Source: Eutrophocola sp049446715 (GTDB lineage Bacteria; Pseudomonadota; Gammaproteobacteria; Pseudomonadales; Pseudohongiellaceae). Taken from it: a stretch of DNA of 64,000 nucleotides. Below the pieces are notes generated by a model. That model did not search any database. It was given only the letters and a program-made list of their open reading frames with translations, and was not told the DNA's origin. The translations under genes were made by a program, and so were the position numbers. Each line of letters starts with the position of its first letter. The stretch's first letter is position 1. Shown here one piece after another: positions 1 through 8,562 of this stretch. The stretch covers positions 1 through 64,000 of the forward strand of contig JBMTQX010000004.1 of assembly GCA_049446715.1 (NCBI GenBank), written 5' to 3'.

Positions 1-2617
1 CGCCTTCCTGCGACGCGATGGCACTGGCCTCGCGATGTACCTGAGTGGTCTGCTGTTTCTGCTGCTCCTGCAAGCGCTGCTGCTCGATCGCATCCGCCGA
101 TTCGTTCTGCTTGATCTGTACGAGACTGAGGAACTTGATGACCTCATGCTGCAGGTTGCTCAGCAGTTCCTCGAACAGGGCAAAGGCTTCGCGCTTATAT
201 TCCTGTTTCGGGTTCTTGCCGCCGTAACCGCGCAGGCCGATGCCCTGGCGCAGGCTGTCCATCTGGCCGAGATGTTCTTTCCAGAGGGTATCGAGAATCT
301 GCAGCGTGATCTGTTTTTCAAACAGGCGCATGTTATCGCCAACCTGCTCGCACTTGGCTTCATAAGCCTTTTCGACTTCAGCAAGAATACGCTCCCGCAG
401 GGATTCCTCGTACAGCGTGTTGTCCTCGTCGAGCCACTGCTGTACCGGCAGTTTCACGCCGAACTCGCCTTCCAGTGACTGCTCCAGCCCGACAATGTCC
501 CACTGTTCCTCGACGGACTGCGGGGGGATGTACAGGCTGATGTTGTTGTTCACGACTTCTGCGCGCATCTGGCTGATGACGTCACTGATGTCATCGGTTT
601 CCATCAACTCATTGCGGCGCTGGTAAATAATCTGGCGCTGGTCATTGGCAACATCATCGTATTCCAGCAACTGCTTGCGGATGTCGAAGTTGCGGCCTTC
701 CACCTTGCGCTGGGCCTTTTCAATGGAGTTAGTCACCATCTTGTGCTCGATAGCCTCACCCTCGCCCATGCCCAGGCGACGCATCAGGTTGCCGACACGG
801 TCGGAAGCAAAGATGCGCATGAGGTTGTCTTCCAGCGACAGGTAAAAGCGGGAATAACCGGGGTCACCCTGACGGCCGGCACGGCCACGCAACTGGTTGT
901 CGATACGGCGCGATTCATGGCGTTCAGTACCAATGATATGCAGACCACCGGCTTCGATGACCTGGTCATGGCGTTTCTGCCACTCGGCCTTGATGGCTTC
1001 AATTTGCTCCTCGGTAGGATTTTCCAGGGCCGCGATCTCGGACTCCCAGCGACCACCCAGCACGATATCCGTACCACGACCGGCCATGTTGGTGGCAATG
1101 GTCACAGTACCCGGACGTCCAGCCTGGGCAATGATCTCGGCTTCCTTTTCGTGATATTTCGCATTGAGCACGTTGTGCTTGATCCTTTCCTTGTTGAGGA
1201 ACTTGGACAGGATTTCCGAGGTTTCAATACTCGCGGTACCGACCAGCACCGGTGCGCCTTTGTCACGGAACTCGATGATGTCCTGCACGATGGCCTTGAA
1301 CTTTTCCTGGGTGGTCAGGTAGATCAGGTCATTGGCATCAATGCGCACCATGGGCTTGTTGGTCGGGATGACCACCACATCCAGGCCGTAAATCTGGTGA
1401 AATTCGAACGCTTCGGTATCGGCAGTACCAGTCATGCCGGACAGCTTCTCGTAAAGACGGAAGTAATTCTGGAATGTGGTGGACGCCAGCGTCTGGCTCT
1501 CATTCTGGATCGGCACCCCTTCCTTGGCTTCGATGGCCTGGTGCAGGCCTTCGGACAGGCGACGGCCCGGCATGGTACGACCGGTGTGCTCATCAATGAG
1601 CACGATTTGCTGGTCCTGTACGATGTACTCGACTTCCTTATGGAAGAGGTATTGGGCACGCAATGCCGCCGACAATTGATGCAGCAGGGTCAGGTTTGTG
1701 GCGGCATAGAGGCTCTCACCTTCCTGCAACAGGCCGCGACTGACCATGAGCCCTTCCACTTTCTCATGGCCCTGGTCCGTCAGTTCCACCTGGCGGCTTT
1801 TCTCATCCACCAGGAAATCACCGTCAATCTCATCATCGCCCTCAATACGGCGTTCGATCATGGATTTGTCGGCCCCCTTCTCCGCTTGCTTAAGAAGCGG
1901 TACCAAGGCGTTTATGTCCAGGTAACGCTTGGAGGAATTCTGGACAGCACCGGAGATGATCAGTGGCGTACGGGCCTCGTCGATAAGAATGGAGTCGACT
2001 TCATCCACGATGGCAAAGGCAAGTTCACGCTGGAACTTGTCCTGCAGGCGAAATGCCATGTTGTCGCGCAGGTAGTCAAAACCGAATTCATTGTTGGTAC
2101 CGTAGGTGATATCGGCCTGGTAGGCGGCACGTTTTTCCTCGGGCCCCTGGCCTGGCACCACAAAACCCACACTCAGGCCCAGGAATTCATACAGCGGCCC
2201 CATCCAGGTAGCGTCACGGCGTGCCAGGTAGTCGTTCACGGTCACCAGATGTACACCGCGCCCGGTCAGGCCGTTCAGATAGGCCGGCAGGGTCGCGACA
2301 AGGGTTTTTCCCTCACCGGTACGCATTTCGGCAATCTTGCCGTTGTGCAGCACCATGCCACCGATCATCTGCACATCAAAGTGGCGCATCTTCATGACCC
2401 GCACACCGGCTTCGCGCACGACCGCAAAGGCTTCAGGCAATAACTGGTCAAGGCTTTCACCGTTGTCGAAACGCTCACGGAACTCCACCGTCTTGGCTTT
2501 CAATGCCTCATCGGAGAGCGCCTGCATATCCGGCTCAAAGGCGTTGATGCGGTCAACAATTTTGGAAAGCTTTTTGATTTCCCGTTGGTTTTTACTGCCA
2601 AAAATTTTGGTAAGCAT
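1..2617 (-). CDS. secA: Preprotein translocase ATPase SecA (C-terminus cut by window edge)
   Basis: ATP-driven motor that pushes unfolded preproteins through SecYEG at the inner membrane. The minus-strand frame opens with an ATG at 2617 (MLTKIFGSKNQREIKKLSK) and stays open to base 1, giving 872 codons. The usual length is near 900, so only the extreme C-terminal linker and zinc-binding tail are missing. Visible hallmarks are the Walker A motif MRTGEGKT (about residues 98-105), the DEVDSILIDEAR Walker B region, the MAGRGTDI motif of the second helicase domain, and QLRGRAGRQGDPG. The last residues seen form a glutamine-rich linker. It follows the M23 peptidase gene by 115 nt. That spacer has no secM-like ORF, so the SecM arrest system of enterics is not seen here. 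Confidence 0.97.
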   Translation of the reverse strand, partial: MLTKIFGSKNQREIKKLSKIVDRINAFEPDMQALSDEALKAKTVEFRERFDNGESLDQLLPEAFAVVREAGVRVMKMRHFDVQMIGGMVLHNGKIAEMRTGEGKTLVATLPAYLNGLTGRGVHLVTVNDYLARRDATWMGPLYEFLGLSVGFVVPGQGPEEKRAAYQADITYGTNNEFGFDYLRDNMAFRLQDKFQRELAFAIVDEVDSILIDEARTPLIISGAVQNSSKRYLDINALVPLLKQAEKGADKSMIERRIEGDDEIDGDFLVDEKSRQVELTDQGHEKVEGLMVSRGLLQEGESLYAATNLTLLHQLSAALRAQYLFHKEVEYIVQDQQIVLIDEHTGRTMPGRRLSEGLHQAIEAKEGVPIQNESQTLASTTFQNYFRLYEKLSGMTGTADTEAFEFHQIYGLDVVVIPTNKPMVRIDANDLIYLTTQEKFKAIVQDIIEFRDKGAPVLVGTASIETSEILSKFLNKERIKHNVLNAKYHEKEAEIIAQAGRPGTVTIATNMAGRGTDIVLGGRWESEIAALENPTEEQIEAIKAEWQKRHDQVIEAGGLHIIGTERHESRRIDNQLRGRAGRQGDPGYSRFYLSLEDNLMRIFASDRVGNLMRRLGMGEGEAIEHKMVTNSIEKAQRKVEGRNFDIRKQLLEYDDVANDQRQIIYQRRNELMETDDISDVISQMRAEVVNNNISLYIPPQSVEEQWDIVGLEQSLEGEFGVKLPVQQWLDEDNTLYEESLRERILAEVEKAYEAKCEQVGDNMRLFEKQITLQILDTLWKEHLGQMDSLRQGIGLRGYGGKNPKQEYKREAFALFEELLSNLQHEVIKFLSLVQIKQNESADAIEQQRLQEQQKQQTTQVHREASAIASQEG

Positions 2618-2732
2618 AATATCTTGATCGTAATTGGTTTAATGGAAACAGGGCCGAATGGCCGGCACTCAAGGCTCTGCTGCAGGTGTATTGATGAGAG
2701 TTCCCGAACAGAGTCGATTCAGGAAAGCGGGA

Positions 2733-3662
2733 TTATCGGCTGGTGCGATGAACGTAGGAAGCGGGGTCCACGACGCGGCCGTTCTTGTGCACTTCAAAAT
2801 GCACATGGGGACCTGTGGAGCGTCCGGTACTGCCGGAGAGCGCAATGACCTGCCCTTTCTTGACGATATCCCCGGGTTTGACAAGGACTTTTTCATCATG
2901 GGCATACAGAGTTTCATAGCCATTGCCATGGTTGACCTTGACCATCATGCCGTAGCCCTGTTTTTCCCCGGCATAGGTCACAACACCGGAGGCTACCGCC
3001 TGGACATCAACGCCAGTTCTGCCGGTAGCAAAATCAATACCCTGGTGCCAGGCCAGTTTGCCGGTAAAGGGATCAATACGTCTGCCATAGGGCGAAGAAA
3101 TCCAGCCACGATTGATCGGGCGGCCGGAAAGATAGGATTCGGAGGCCAGTTGCTGTTCAGCCAGGAGGGAGTCGAGCAGTTCCAGTTGCTGCTGCTTGTC
3201 TTCGATCTCGCGGGTCAGATTATCCAGGGTGCGCAGAAAATCCGGCACCTCCACAGGCTGCTCACTGGCGTCTGTGGGCCCACCGACTGCCGGAGGCTGG
3301 GTGAAATCGAATTCGCCGTCATCGAGATCGGAAATTTCGGCGAGGCGCTGGCCCAGGGCATCCAGGCGCAGCAATCTGGCCTGCAGATTGGCCATGCGCA
3401 GCGTCAGCGCTTCCAGCTGGGCCATGGTTTCCTGGCGGATCTGGTCGATGTCGTGCTTTTGCGACAACAACTGGTTCATCCAGGCCTGCGTCGCTTCATC
3501 CTTGTAATAATCGGCATTGCGGGTGGCGGAAAAATGGTAGCCGTAATAGCCCAGAACCACCGGTACACCAAGCAGACAGACGGACAGGGCCACACGCATC
3601 CATCCCTTGAGGACAATGGACCGTGTATTTCCGTGCTTCTGGTCGACAATGATGATTTTCAT
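2733..3662 (-). CDS. Membrane-anchored M23 family metallopeptidase
   Basis: Predicted periplasmic peptidoglycan endopeptidase, or a LytM-type regulator of one. The 309-residue protein has a short basic cytoplasmic N-terminus, one membrane segment at about 22-41, coiled-coil stretches at about 75-112 and 145-172, and a C-terminal M23 domain from about 190. The zinc ligands and active-site residues look intact: H206 and D210 in WHQGID, H255 in LYAHD, and H286/H288 in HVHFE. That argues for an active enzyme rather than a degenerate EnvC/NlpD-type activator. It lies between lpxC and secA, as in pseudomonads, although no DUF721 gene accompanies it. Its substrate bond cannot be inferred from sequence. 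Confidence 0.9.
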   Translation of the reverse strand: MKIIIVDQKHGNTRSIVLKGWMRVALSVCLLGVPVVLGYYGYHFSATRNADYYKDEATQAWMNQLLSQKHDIDQIRQETMAQLEALTLRMANLQARLLRLDALGQRLAEISDLDDGEFDFTQPPAVGGPTDASEQPVEVPDFLRTLDNLTREIEDKQQQLELLDSLLAEQQLASESYLSGRPINRGWISSPYGRRIDPFTGKLAWHQGIDFATGRTGVDVQAVASGVVTYAGEKQGYGMMVKVNHGNGYETLYAHDEKVLVKPGDIVKKGQVIALSGSTGRSTGPHVHFEVHKNGRVVDPASYVHRTSR

Positions 3663-3821
3663 GGACGGTTATAACCGCTATAGGCCGCTTTCTTGCTACT
3701 TATATACAACCTGAGGACTGCCTCGTTACTGCCAGGCAATCTCGTTAGGACATCTGTTTGAAAGCAGACAGTGCATGGATCCGAGTCTGCCTGCGTAAAT
3801 ACAGGCAGAATTAGACCATAT

Positions 3822-4733
3822 CTAGCCGGAAAAAACAGGCCTGAGGTAGGAAATCGGTGCTTCGTCTTCGGTGTCGAATGTGACGATTTCCCAGCAATTC
3901 TTGGCGGTGCTGAGTTTTCTCAGCAGGGCATTGTTCAGGGCATGCCCGGATTTGTAGCCACGGAATTCACCGATGAGGGTTTTTCCGAGCAGGTAGAGGT
4001 CACCAATGGAGTCCAGGATCTTGTGCTTGACGAACTCGTCCTCGTAACGCAGGCCGTCCTCGTTGAGTACACGGTAATCACCCACCGCGATGGCATTGTC
4101 CATGCTGGCACCAAGGGCCAGATTGCGGTTACGCAGTTCCTCGAACTCATGCATGAAGCCAAAGGTGCGGGCACGACTGACTTCCTTAACGAAAGACGTG
4201 CTGGAGAAGTCGACACAGGCTTCCTTGGTGTATTTGCGGTGGACAGGATGGTCGTACAGCAGGGTGTAACCAACCTTGAAACCATTGAAGGGACGCAGGC
4301 TGACTTTCTTGTCACCCTGCTCCACGGAGATTTCCTTGGTAATGCGGATGTATTTCTTCGGGGCGTTCTGCTCTTCAATGCCGGCAGACTGGATCAGGAA
4401 AACGAACGGACCGGCACTGCCGTCCATGATAGGCACTTCAGACGCACTCACGTCGACATAGGCGTTATCAATACCCAGTCCGGACATGGCTGACATGAGA
4501 TGTTCAACGGTGGAAATGCGCACATCTCCCTTCACCAGCGTGGACGACAAGGTGGTATCGCCCACGTTGGCTGCAAGGGCAGGTATCTGGACAGCGGGGT
4601 CGAGATCGACCCGGGTAAAGACTATGCCGGTATCGACAGGTGCCGGACGCAGGGTGAGGTAGACTTTCTGACCGGTGTGCAGTCCCACTCCGGTCGCTTT
4701 GATGACGTTTTTTAGTGTTCTTTGCCTAATCAA
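3822..4733 (-). CDS. lpxC: UDP-3-O-acyl-N-acetylglucosamine deacetylase
   Basis: Zinc hydrolase that catalyses the committed step of lipid A synthesis in the cytosol. The 303-residue length is standard for the family. The N-terminus MIRQRTLKNVIKATGVGLH is typical. The zinc site is visible: the histidine in STVEHLMSA (H78), the HKILDSIGDLYLLG segment supplying the second histidine and the aspartate, and the catalytic histidine in YKSGHALNN. It closes the dcw cluster, 393 nt downstream of ftsZ. The C-terminus ends RPVFSG, lacking the longer tail that directs FtsH-dependent turnover in E. coli, so LpxC control may differ (inference). Confidence 0.96.
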   Translation of the reverse strand: MIRQRTLKNVIKATGVGLHTGQKVYLTLRPAPVDTGIVFTRVDLDPAVQIPALAANVGDTTLSSTLVKGDVRISTVEHLMSAMSGLGIDNAYVDVSASEVPIMDGSAGPFVFLIQSAGIEEQNAPKKYIRITKEISVEQGDKKVSLRPFNGFKVGYTLLYDHPVHRKYTKEACVDFSSTSFVKEVSRARTFGFMHEFEELRNRNLALGASMDNAIAVGDYRVLNEDGLRYEDEFVKHKILDSIGDLYLLGKTLIGEFRGYKSGHALNNALLRKLSTAKNCWEIVTFDTEDEAPISYLRPVFSG

Positions 4734-5126
4734 TGCTCGTTCTCACTGTAACTTCGGTTGCCAGTATTGGCTTTGGGAAGCGAAAAGCTTCTACTTCATC
4801 CAACGTGTCGACCCCCGAAGTCATTCCGCACACTTTGTTTTACTGCTGCTTTCAATGCCTGCTAGGCCTGCCCCGGGACTGCTGGGGCATTTCAAAGCGC
4901 TTCAGGCTGTTGCCAGCTTTTAGTCGCTTTCGGCTATTCGCCTTCTTGATGTATACACACCAGATATGGCGTCTTCAAAACGGCAATATGGCTGCTTGTT
5001 ATCCCCTAGCAGGCTGACCTGTCAGGTAGTCCGGAAAACGCGCATCTTAACAAAACCCGCCATATTCACCAATAGCCACAGCCGTATTGAACGCAGACAG
5101 CTCCGCCCGGCCCGCCCATGGCCGGT
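4734..5126. other. ftsZ-lpxC intergenic region, no gene seen
   Basis: 393 bp on the lpxC side of ftsZ. I find no convincing coding frame. A GC-rich hairpin sits at about 4869-4889 (TGCCCC/GGGGCA arms) without a T-tract, so it is not a clear terminator. An lpxC promoter on the minus strand is expected here, but no well-spaced -35/-10 pair stands out. Confidence 0.5.
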
Positions 5127-6395
5127 TCAGTCAGCCTGTTTCCGCAAAAATGCCGGAATATCAAGGAAATCCATATCCGTATCGGCACCAACAGCCTTCG
5201 GTAACGGCTGCCTTTCATGGCGACCTTCCTCGGCTTCGGCCTTAATACGGCTGGCTTCCTTCTTGCGCAGCACTGCGGGCTTGTCCAGGTTATGGAAGTC
5301 TGCAGTACGGGTGGTTTTGACCGTATTGTCAACGACCTTGGTTGGCTTCTCGATCTGCATGCCGCCCAGACCTGTGGCCACGACCGTGACGGTCAGCTCG
5401 TCCTTCAGTGACGGATCGATGACGGTACCAACCACCACGATGGCCTGGTCAGAGGCAAACTCGGAAATGGTGTCACCCACTTCGGAAAATTCACCCAGGG
5501 TCAGGTCTTCACCGGCCGTGATGTTGATCAGGATACCGCGGGCGCCCTGCAGGTTGATGTCTTCCAGCAGCGGGCTGCGGATAGCTGCTTCAGCCGCCTC
5601 GACTGCACGGTTTTCGCCACGGGCGTAACCGGTACCCATCATCGCCATGCCCATTTCGGACATCACGGTGCTGACGTCGGCAAAGTCGACGTTGATCATG
5701 CCCGGACGCATGATGAGATCGGCAATACCTTTCACCGCACCCAGCAGGACGTCGTTGGCAGCACGGAAGGCATCCAGCAGGGTTGAGCCCTTGCCCAGCA
5801 CGTCCATCAGCTTTTCATTCGGAATGGTAATCAGGGAGTCAACATTCTCCGCCAGTTCACGAATACCCGCTTCGGCGATGGCCATGCGCTTACGGCCTTC
5901 GAACGGGAACGGCTTGGTGATGACGGCAACAGTGAGAATGCCCATTTCCTTGGCGATCTCGGCCACTACTGGGGCGGCACCGGTACCGGTGCTGCTCCGG
6001 TGGTTGCTGAAGTAGCGAAGGAATTCCTTGGCGATCTCGGCCACTACTGGGGCGGCACCAGTACCAGTTCCACCACCCATACCAGCAGTGATGAACACCA
6101 TGTCGGCTCCGGAAATGACTTCGCGGATACGGTCACGGTCTTCCAGGGCAGCCTGGCGACCGATTTCCGGATTGGCGCCGGCTCCCAGGCCCTTGGTAGT
6201 GCCACCTCCCAACTGCAGATTGAGTTTGGTATCCATTTTTTCCAGCGCCTGGGCATCCGTATTGGCACAGATGAACTCGACGCCATCGATGGTATTTTTG
6301 ATCATGTGCTGAACGGCATTGCCACCGCCGCCACCGACACCGATCACCTTGATCACTGCGCTTTGTGCAACATTGTCTACTATCTCAAACATCAT
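5127..6395 (-). CDS. ftsZ: Cell division GTPase FtsZ with a 26-residue internal insertion
   Basis: Tubulin-like GTPase that forms the Z ring. The frame encodes 422 residues. The G-box GVGGGGGNAV, the NTDAQAL segment, the tubulin signature GGGTGTG (residues 107-113) and the C-terminal FtsA/ZipA-binding peptide DFLDIPAFLRKQAD are all present. The anomaly is directly after helix H4. APVVAEIAKE is followed by FLRYFSNHRSS, then TGTGAAPVVAEIAKE is repeated before MGILTVAVITKPF. Without residues 125-150 the protein would be 396 residues and fully conventional. As written, the nucleotide pocket would be disrupted, which is hard to reconcile with an essential gene, so an assembly error or a rearranged copy must be considered. 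Two adjacent ATGs (6395 and 6392) are possible starts. It lies 81 nt downstream of ftsA. Confidence 0.93.
   Translation of the reverse strand: MMFEIVDNVAQSAVIKVIGVGGGGGNAVQHMIKNTIDGVEFICANTDAQALEKMDTKLNLQLGGGTTKGLGAGANPEIGRQAALEDRDRIREVISGADMVFITAGMGGGTGTGAAPVVAEIAKEFLRYFSNHRSSTGTGAAPVVAEIAKEMGILTVAVITKPFPFEGRKRMAIAEAGIRELAENVDSLITIPNEKLMDVLGKGSTLLDAFRAANDVLLGAVKGIADLIMRPGMINVDFADVSTVMSEMGMAMMGTGYARGENRAVEAAEAAIRSPLLEDINLQGARGILINITAGEDLTLGEFSEVGDTISEFASDQAIVVVGTVIDPSLKDELTVTVVATGLGGMQIEKPTKVVDNTVKTTRTADFHNLDKPAVLRKKEASRIKAEAEEGRHERQPLPKAVGADTDMDFLDIPAFLRKQAD
5946..6059. repeat. Direct repeat (36 bp, 78-bp offset) flanking an inverted ftsZ fragment
   Basis: Bases 5946-5981 recur exactly at 6024-6059 in the same orientation, inside ftsZ. 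The spacer between them, read on the plus strand (about 5974-6023), encodes GGTGTGAAPVVAEVAKEF. This is the same ftsZ signature in the opposite orientation, using different synonymous codons from the resident copy (for example GCT GCT CCG GTG against GCC GCC CCA GTA). The junctions fall on two perfect 12-bp palindromes: ACCGGTACCGGT at about 5979-5990 and AAGGAATTCCTT at about 6018-6029. The insertion is exactly 78 bp and keeps the frame. Confidence 0.9.
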
Positions 6396-6476
6396 ATACC
6401 CCCTCAGGGTTCCACCTTGTTAAATTGAAAGCTGTTAAAACTTAAAAAGTTAAATGTATTTCCGAAAACCGATTGT

Positions 6477-7751
6477 TCAGTCTTCGGCTTTAAAAATGCT
6501 CTTTACCCGGTCAAACAGCGTGATGCCCGGCTCGCGCACCACATTGCCTTCCCGCTCCTGCGTCTGGCGCATGCCATACAGCAGCAGTCCGACCGCAGTT
6601 GAATAGGTCGGGTTTCTTACAATATCCACGAGGCCGTTGACTTCGGTCGGCATGCCGATGCGCACCGGCATATGGAAAATTTCCTCTGCCAGTTCAACGA
6701 CACCTTCCATCTTGCTGGTGCCTCCGGTAAACACCATGCCGGCGGCCAGCACGTCCTCGTATCCGCTCTGCCTGATCTCGGCCTGGATCAGGTGAAACAG
6801 TTCGTCATAGCGCGGTTCGACCACATCGGCGAGCGCCTGGCGGGACAACTCCCGCGGCGGCCGTTCACCCACGCTGGGGACCTTAATCATGTCGTCGGCA
6901 CTGGCCAGTTGGGACAGGGCGCAGGCGTACTTGATCTTCAGTTCCTCGGCATGGTCCGTGGGCGTACGTAGCGCCATGGCGATATCGTTGGTCACCTGAT
7001 CACCGGCGATGGGAATTACCCCGGTATGCCTAATGGCGCCTTCGGTGAAAATGGCGATATCAGTGGTACCACCACCGATATCCACCAGGCAGACACCGAG
7101 TTCCTTCTCATCCTCGGTCAGCACGGAATAACTGGAGGCCAGTTGCTCGAGGATGATTTCATCCGTTTCGAGGCCACAGCGCTTGATGCACTTCTCGATA
7201 TTCTGTGCGGCATTGGTCGCGCATGTGACCAGGTGTACTTTGGCTTCCAGGCGCACGCCACTCATGCCCAGGGGTTCCTTCACGCCTTCCTGGGAATCAA
7301 TGATGTATTCCTGGGGCAAAATATGGAGAACCTTCTGGTCTGCCGGAATGGCAACGGCCTGGGCGGCATCGATCACTCGCTCGATATCGGCGGGATACAC
7401 TTCCTTGTCGCGAATGGCGACGATGCCATGTGAATTCATGCTGCGGATGTGGCTGCCGGCGATACCGGCATACACGGAGTGAATCTGGCAGCCGGCCATA
7501 AGCTCGGCTTCCTCCACCGCGCGCTGAATGGACTGCACCGTGGATTCAATATTCACTACGGTACCCTTTTTCAGGCCGCGTGACCGATGCCTGCCGATAC
7601 CAACAATATTGAGGCCGCCCTCGGCATTGATCTCACCGACAATGGCGACGACCTTGCTGGTGCCAATATCCAGGCCGACTATCATGTTTCCGCCGCTCAA
7701 GTTACTCATGGGAAGCAACTCCTTTTTATTCATGTTCTGGAATTTGGTCAT
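6477..7751 (-). CDS. ftsA: Cell division protein FtsA
   Basis: Actin-like ATPase that tethers FtsZ to the inner membrane and signals to the late divisome. The 424-residue protein shows the phosphate-binding segment VGLDIGTSKVVAIVGE, the 1C-domain region that follows, LVDIGGGTTDIAIF, the adenosine motif FTGGTSKMEG, and a C-terminal amphipathic membrane-targeting helix LFDRVKSIFKAED. The ATG at 7751 overlaps the ftsQ stop (ATGA), supporting this start over the internal methionines at residues 7, 15 and 23. FtsZ follows after 81 nt. Confidence 0.96.
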   Translation of the reverse strand: MTKFQNMNKKELLPMSNLSGGNMIVGLDIGTSKVVAIVGEINAEGGLNIVGIGRHRSRGLKKGTVVNIESTVQSIQRAVEEAELMAGCQIHSVYAGIAGSHIRSMNSHGIVAIRDKEVYPADIERVIDAAQAVAIPADQKVLHILPQEYIIDSQEGVKEPLGMSGVRLEAKVHLVTCATNAAQNIEKCIKRCGLETDEIILEQLASSYSVLTEDEKELGVCLVDIGGGTTDIAIFTEGAIRHTGVIPIAGDQVTNDIAMALRTPTDHAEELKIKYACALSQLASADDMIKVPSVGERPPRELSRQALADVVEPRYDELFHLIQAEIRQSGYEDVLAAGMVFTGGTSKMEGVVELAEEIFHMPVRIGMPTEVNGLVDIVRNPTYSTAVGLLLYGMRQTQEREGNVVREPGITLFDRVKSIFKAED

Positions 7752-8560
7752 AGCGAGACCACCTCTTCACCTGTCATAGATTTGTTTTTTACTGCGATGC
7801 CACTGGTGTAGCGCAGATCAATGGATTCCACGGTTGCCATCTGGTCCAGGAAATAAGGCTGCAAAAAAGCCACTAGGCGGCGCATTCTTTTCATGACATC
7901 CTCTTCCCCGATATTCACCAGCACGCCGTTAGCCAGCATTAAGAGCCAGGCACCGCGCTCGTTCAGCGACAACTCGGCAATCTTGAGTCCACGCTGATAC
8001 AGCAATTGGTTAAACAGCTGATAATGCTCCATCACCTGACGCGCGGAGTCATCCGGTCCGGTCAGGATTGCCAGCTGTTCCAGGCCGACAATACTGTCGG
8101 GTGCAAATATGGCGCCGTCCTGGTTCAGCAGCCGCGTATCACCCCAGCGGGCAATGGCCTTTTCTTCCATCACGTTCAGCACCAGTGTGTCGGGCCATTC
8201 ACGACGAATGGTGACGTTGCGGACCCAGGGCATGCTTTCCAGTACCTGCTTGATCTTCACCATGTCCACCAGCAGTAGGCTTTCACTGATAAAGCTGTTT
8301 ACAGCCGTCAGCACTTCCTGTTCGGACACAAAATTGATCTCACCTTCGATAATGACCTGTTCCACATGCTGGCTGCTGACCTTCTCCACCACCTTCGGCG
8401 TACTCAGGGCGGCATAAGCGCCACCGGCAACCAGTAGGGCCACCAGCAGCAGCTTGAACACAGCCCCTGCGGTTACACGGCGTGGCGGTTTCTGTGTGCG
8501 CCTGGCGCTGGCGCCGGTGTGCTTGCGCGATGGTTTTCTGCCCGGGGTCAGGATTTCCAT
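7748..8560 (-). CDS. ftsQ: Cell division protein FtsQ
   Basis: Bitopic divisome scaffold that links FtsB/FtsL to the early ring. It has a basic, proline-rich cytoplasmic tail, one membrane segment (about residues 34-52, VFKLLLVALLVAGGAYAAL), a POTRA domain beginning VEQVIIEGEINFVS, and the FtsQ beta domain. I chose the ATG at 8560. A TTG two codons upstream (8566) would overlap the ddlB stop but is the less likely start. The stop overlaps the ftsA start by 4 nt, so translation is likely coupled. Confidence 0.95.
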   Translation of the reverse strand: MEILTPGRKPSRKHTGASARRTQKPPRRVTAGAVFKLLLVALLVAGGAYAALSTPKVVEKVSSQHVEQVIIEGEINFVSEQEVLTAVNSFISESLLLVDMVKIKQVLESMPWVRNVTIRREWPDTLVLNVMEEKAIARWGDTRLLNQDGAIFAPDSIVGLEQLAILTGPDDSARQVMEHYQLFNQLLYQRGLKIAELSLNERGAWLLMLANGVLVNIGEEDVMKRMRRLVAFLQPYFLDQMATVESIDLRYTSGIAVKNKSMTGEEVVSL

Positions 8561-8562
8561 GC

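Noticed and set aside
743..2443. 566-codon open frame on the plus strand
   Set aside because: It lies wholly antisense to secA, whose minus-strand frame encodes every conserved SecA motif. It arises from codon bias at high GC and lacks any recognisable domain.
3788..3809. CTGCCTG/CAGGCAG hairpin after lpxC
   Set aside because: The stem is good but no T-tract follows on the minus strand, so I did not call a terminator.
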